Below the pieces are notes generated by a model that worked only from the letters and a program-made list of their open reading frames with translations, searched no databases and had not been told where the DNA came from. A DNA stretch of 43,900 bases from assembly GCA_027619415.1 (NCBI GenBank), contig JAQCFO010000014.1:1-43900 (forward strand), in the 5' to 3' direction. A program made the position numbers and the translations under genes. Source of the DNA: Bacteroidota bacterium (GTDB taxonomy: Bacteria; Bacteroidota; Bacteroidia; Flavobacteriales; Flavobacteriaceae). Shown here one piece after another: positions 43,896 to 43,900 of this stretch; position 1 is the stretch's first letter, and each line of letters starts with the position of its first letter.

Positions 43896-43900
43896 ATAAA

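Noticed and set aside
1-43900. CRISPR arrays, insertion sequences, integrase/attachment sites, rRNA or tRNA genes
   Set aside because: None seen: no regularly spaced repeats, no transposase or integrase reading frame, no GC-rich RNA gene signature, and the few gaps are too short or featureless.

Overview
This 43.9 kb window is AT-rich, dense chromosomal DNA from a member of the Bacteroidota, most likely order Flavobacteriales with a compact genome. The evidence is: (i) fused LpxC-FabZ, PorX, a DUF5916 outer-membrane protein and Bacteroidota-type PEP carboxylase and topoisomerase IV; (ii) several start sites preceded by the Bacteroidota -7 promoter element TAnnTTTG rather than by a clear Shine-Dalgarno sequence; (iii) very short intergenic gaps and convergent genes whose 3' ends overlap. 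I see no rRNA, tRNA, insertion sequence, prophage, CRISPR array or recognisable defence island. No stretch of 300 bases lacks a gene; the longest gaps are 28293-28544 and 7270-7455.

Layout. 1-4502 (+) is a surface-polysaccharide cluster: a methyltransferase-like protein, two glycosyltransferases and a Wzx-type flippase. 4492-7269 (-) is uvrA. 7456-9198 holds an ECF sigma factor, an unusual cysteine-free endonuclease III and a peroxiredoxin. 9195-17326 holds a large conserved protein of unknown function, an MBL-fold hydrolase, an esterase, a dihydroorotase-like protein that has lost its metal site, a TIGR02757 protein, a LolD-type ATPase and a DUF5916 outer-membrane protein. 17399-21868 has msrA, the serC-serA-DUF6787 serine operon, a LuxC-like acyl-CoA reductase and a divergent dicluster ferredoxin followed by ychF. 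23068-27553 is topoisomerase IV (parE-parC), with a small lipoprotein converging on it.

27942-32808 has an XRE repressor divergent from an M14 peptidase, with three copies of ACAATTGT between them, then an Lrp-family regulator directly upstream of ppc. 32812-37417 has aroB, proline dehydrogenase, a small membrane protein, tsaE and porX. 37507-43757 is a tight seven-gene operon: lpxD, lpxC/fabZ, lpxA, efp, sucD, fabG and an SPFH protein. It joins lipid A synthesis to fatty-acid synthesis, translation and the TCA cycle.

Most of the window is housekeeping. The most interesting item is at the right edge (43765-43895): an 18-codon leader ORF with three consecutive His codons, followed by mutually exclusive antiterminator and terminator hairpins. 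It looks like a translation-coupled histidine attenuator for an operon lying just outside the window. The next most notable are the dihydroorotase-like pseudoenzyme, the cysteine-free endonuclease III, the palindrome-rich XRE/M14 intergenic region, and an (ATT)8 repeat that forms the whole leader of the MBL hydrolase gene. All functional calls rest on recognising motifs by eye; no database search was run.
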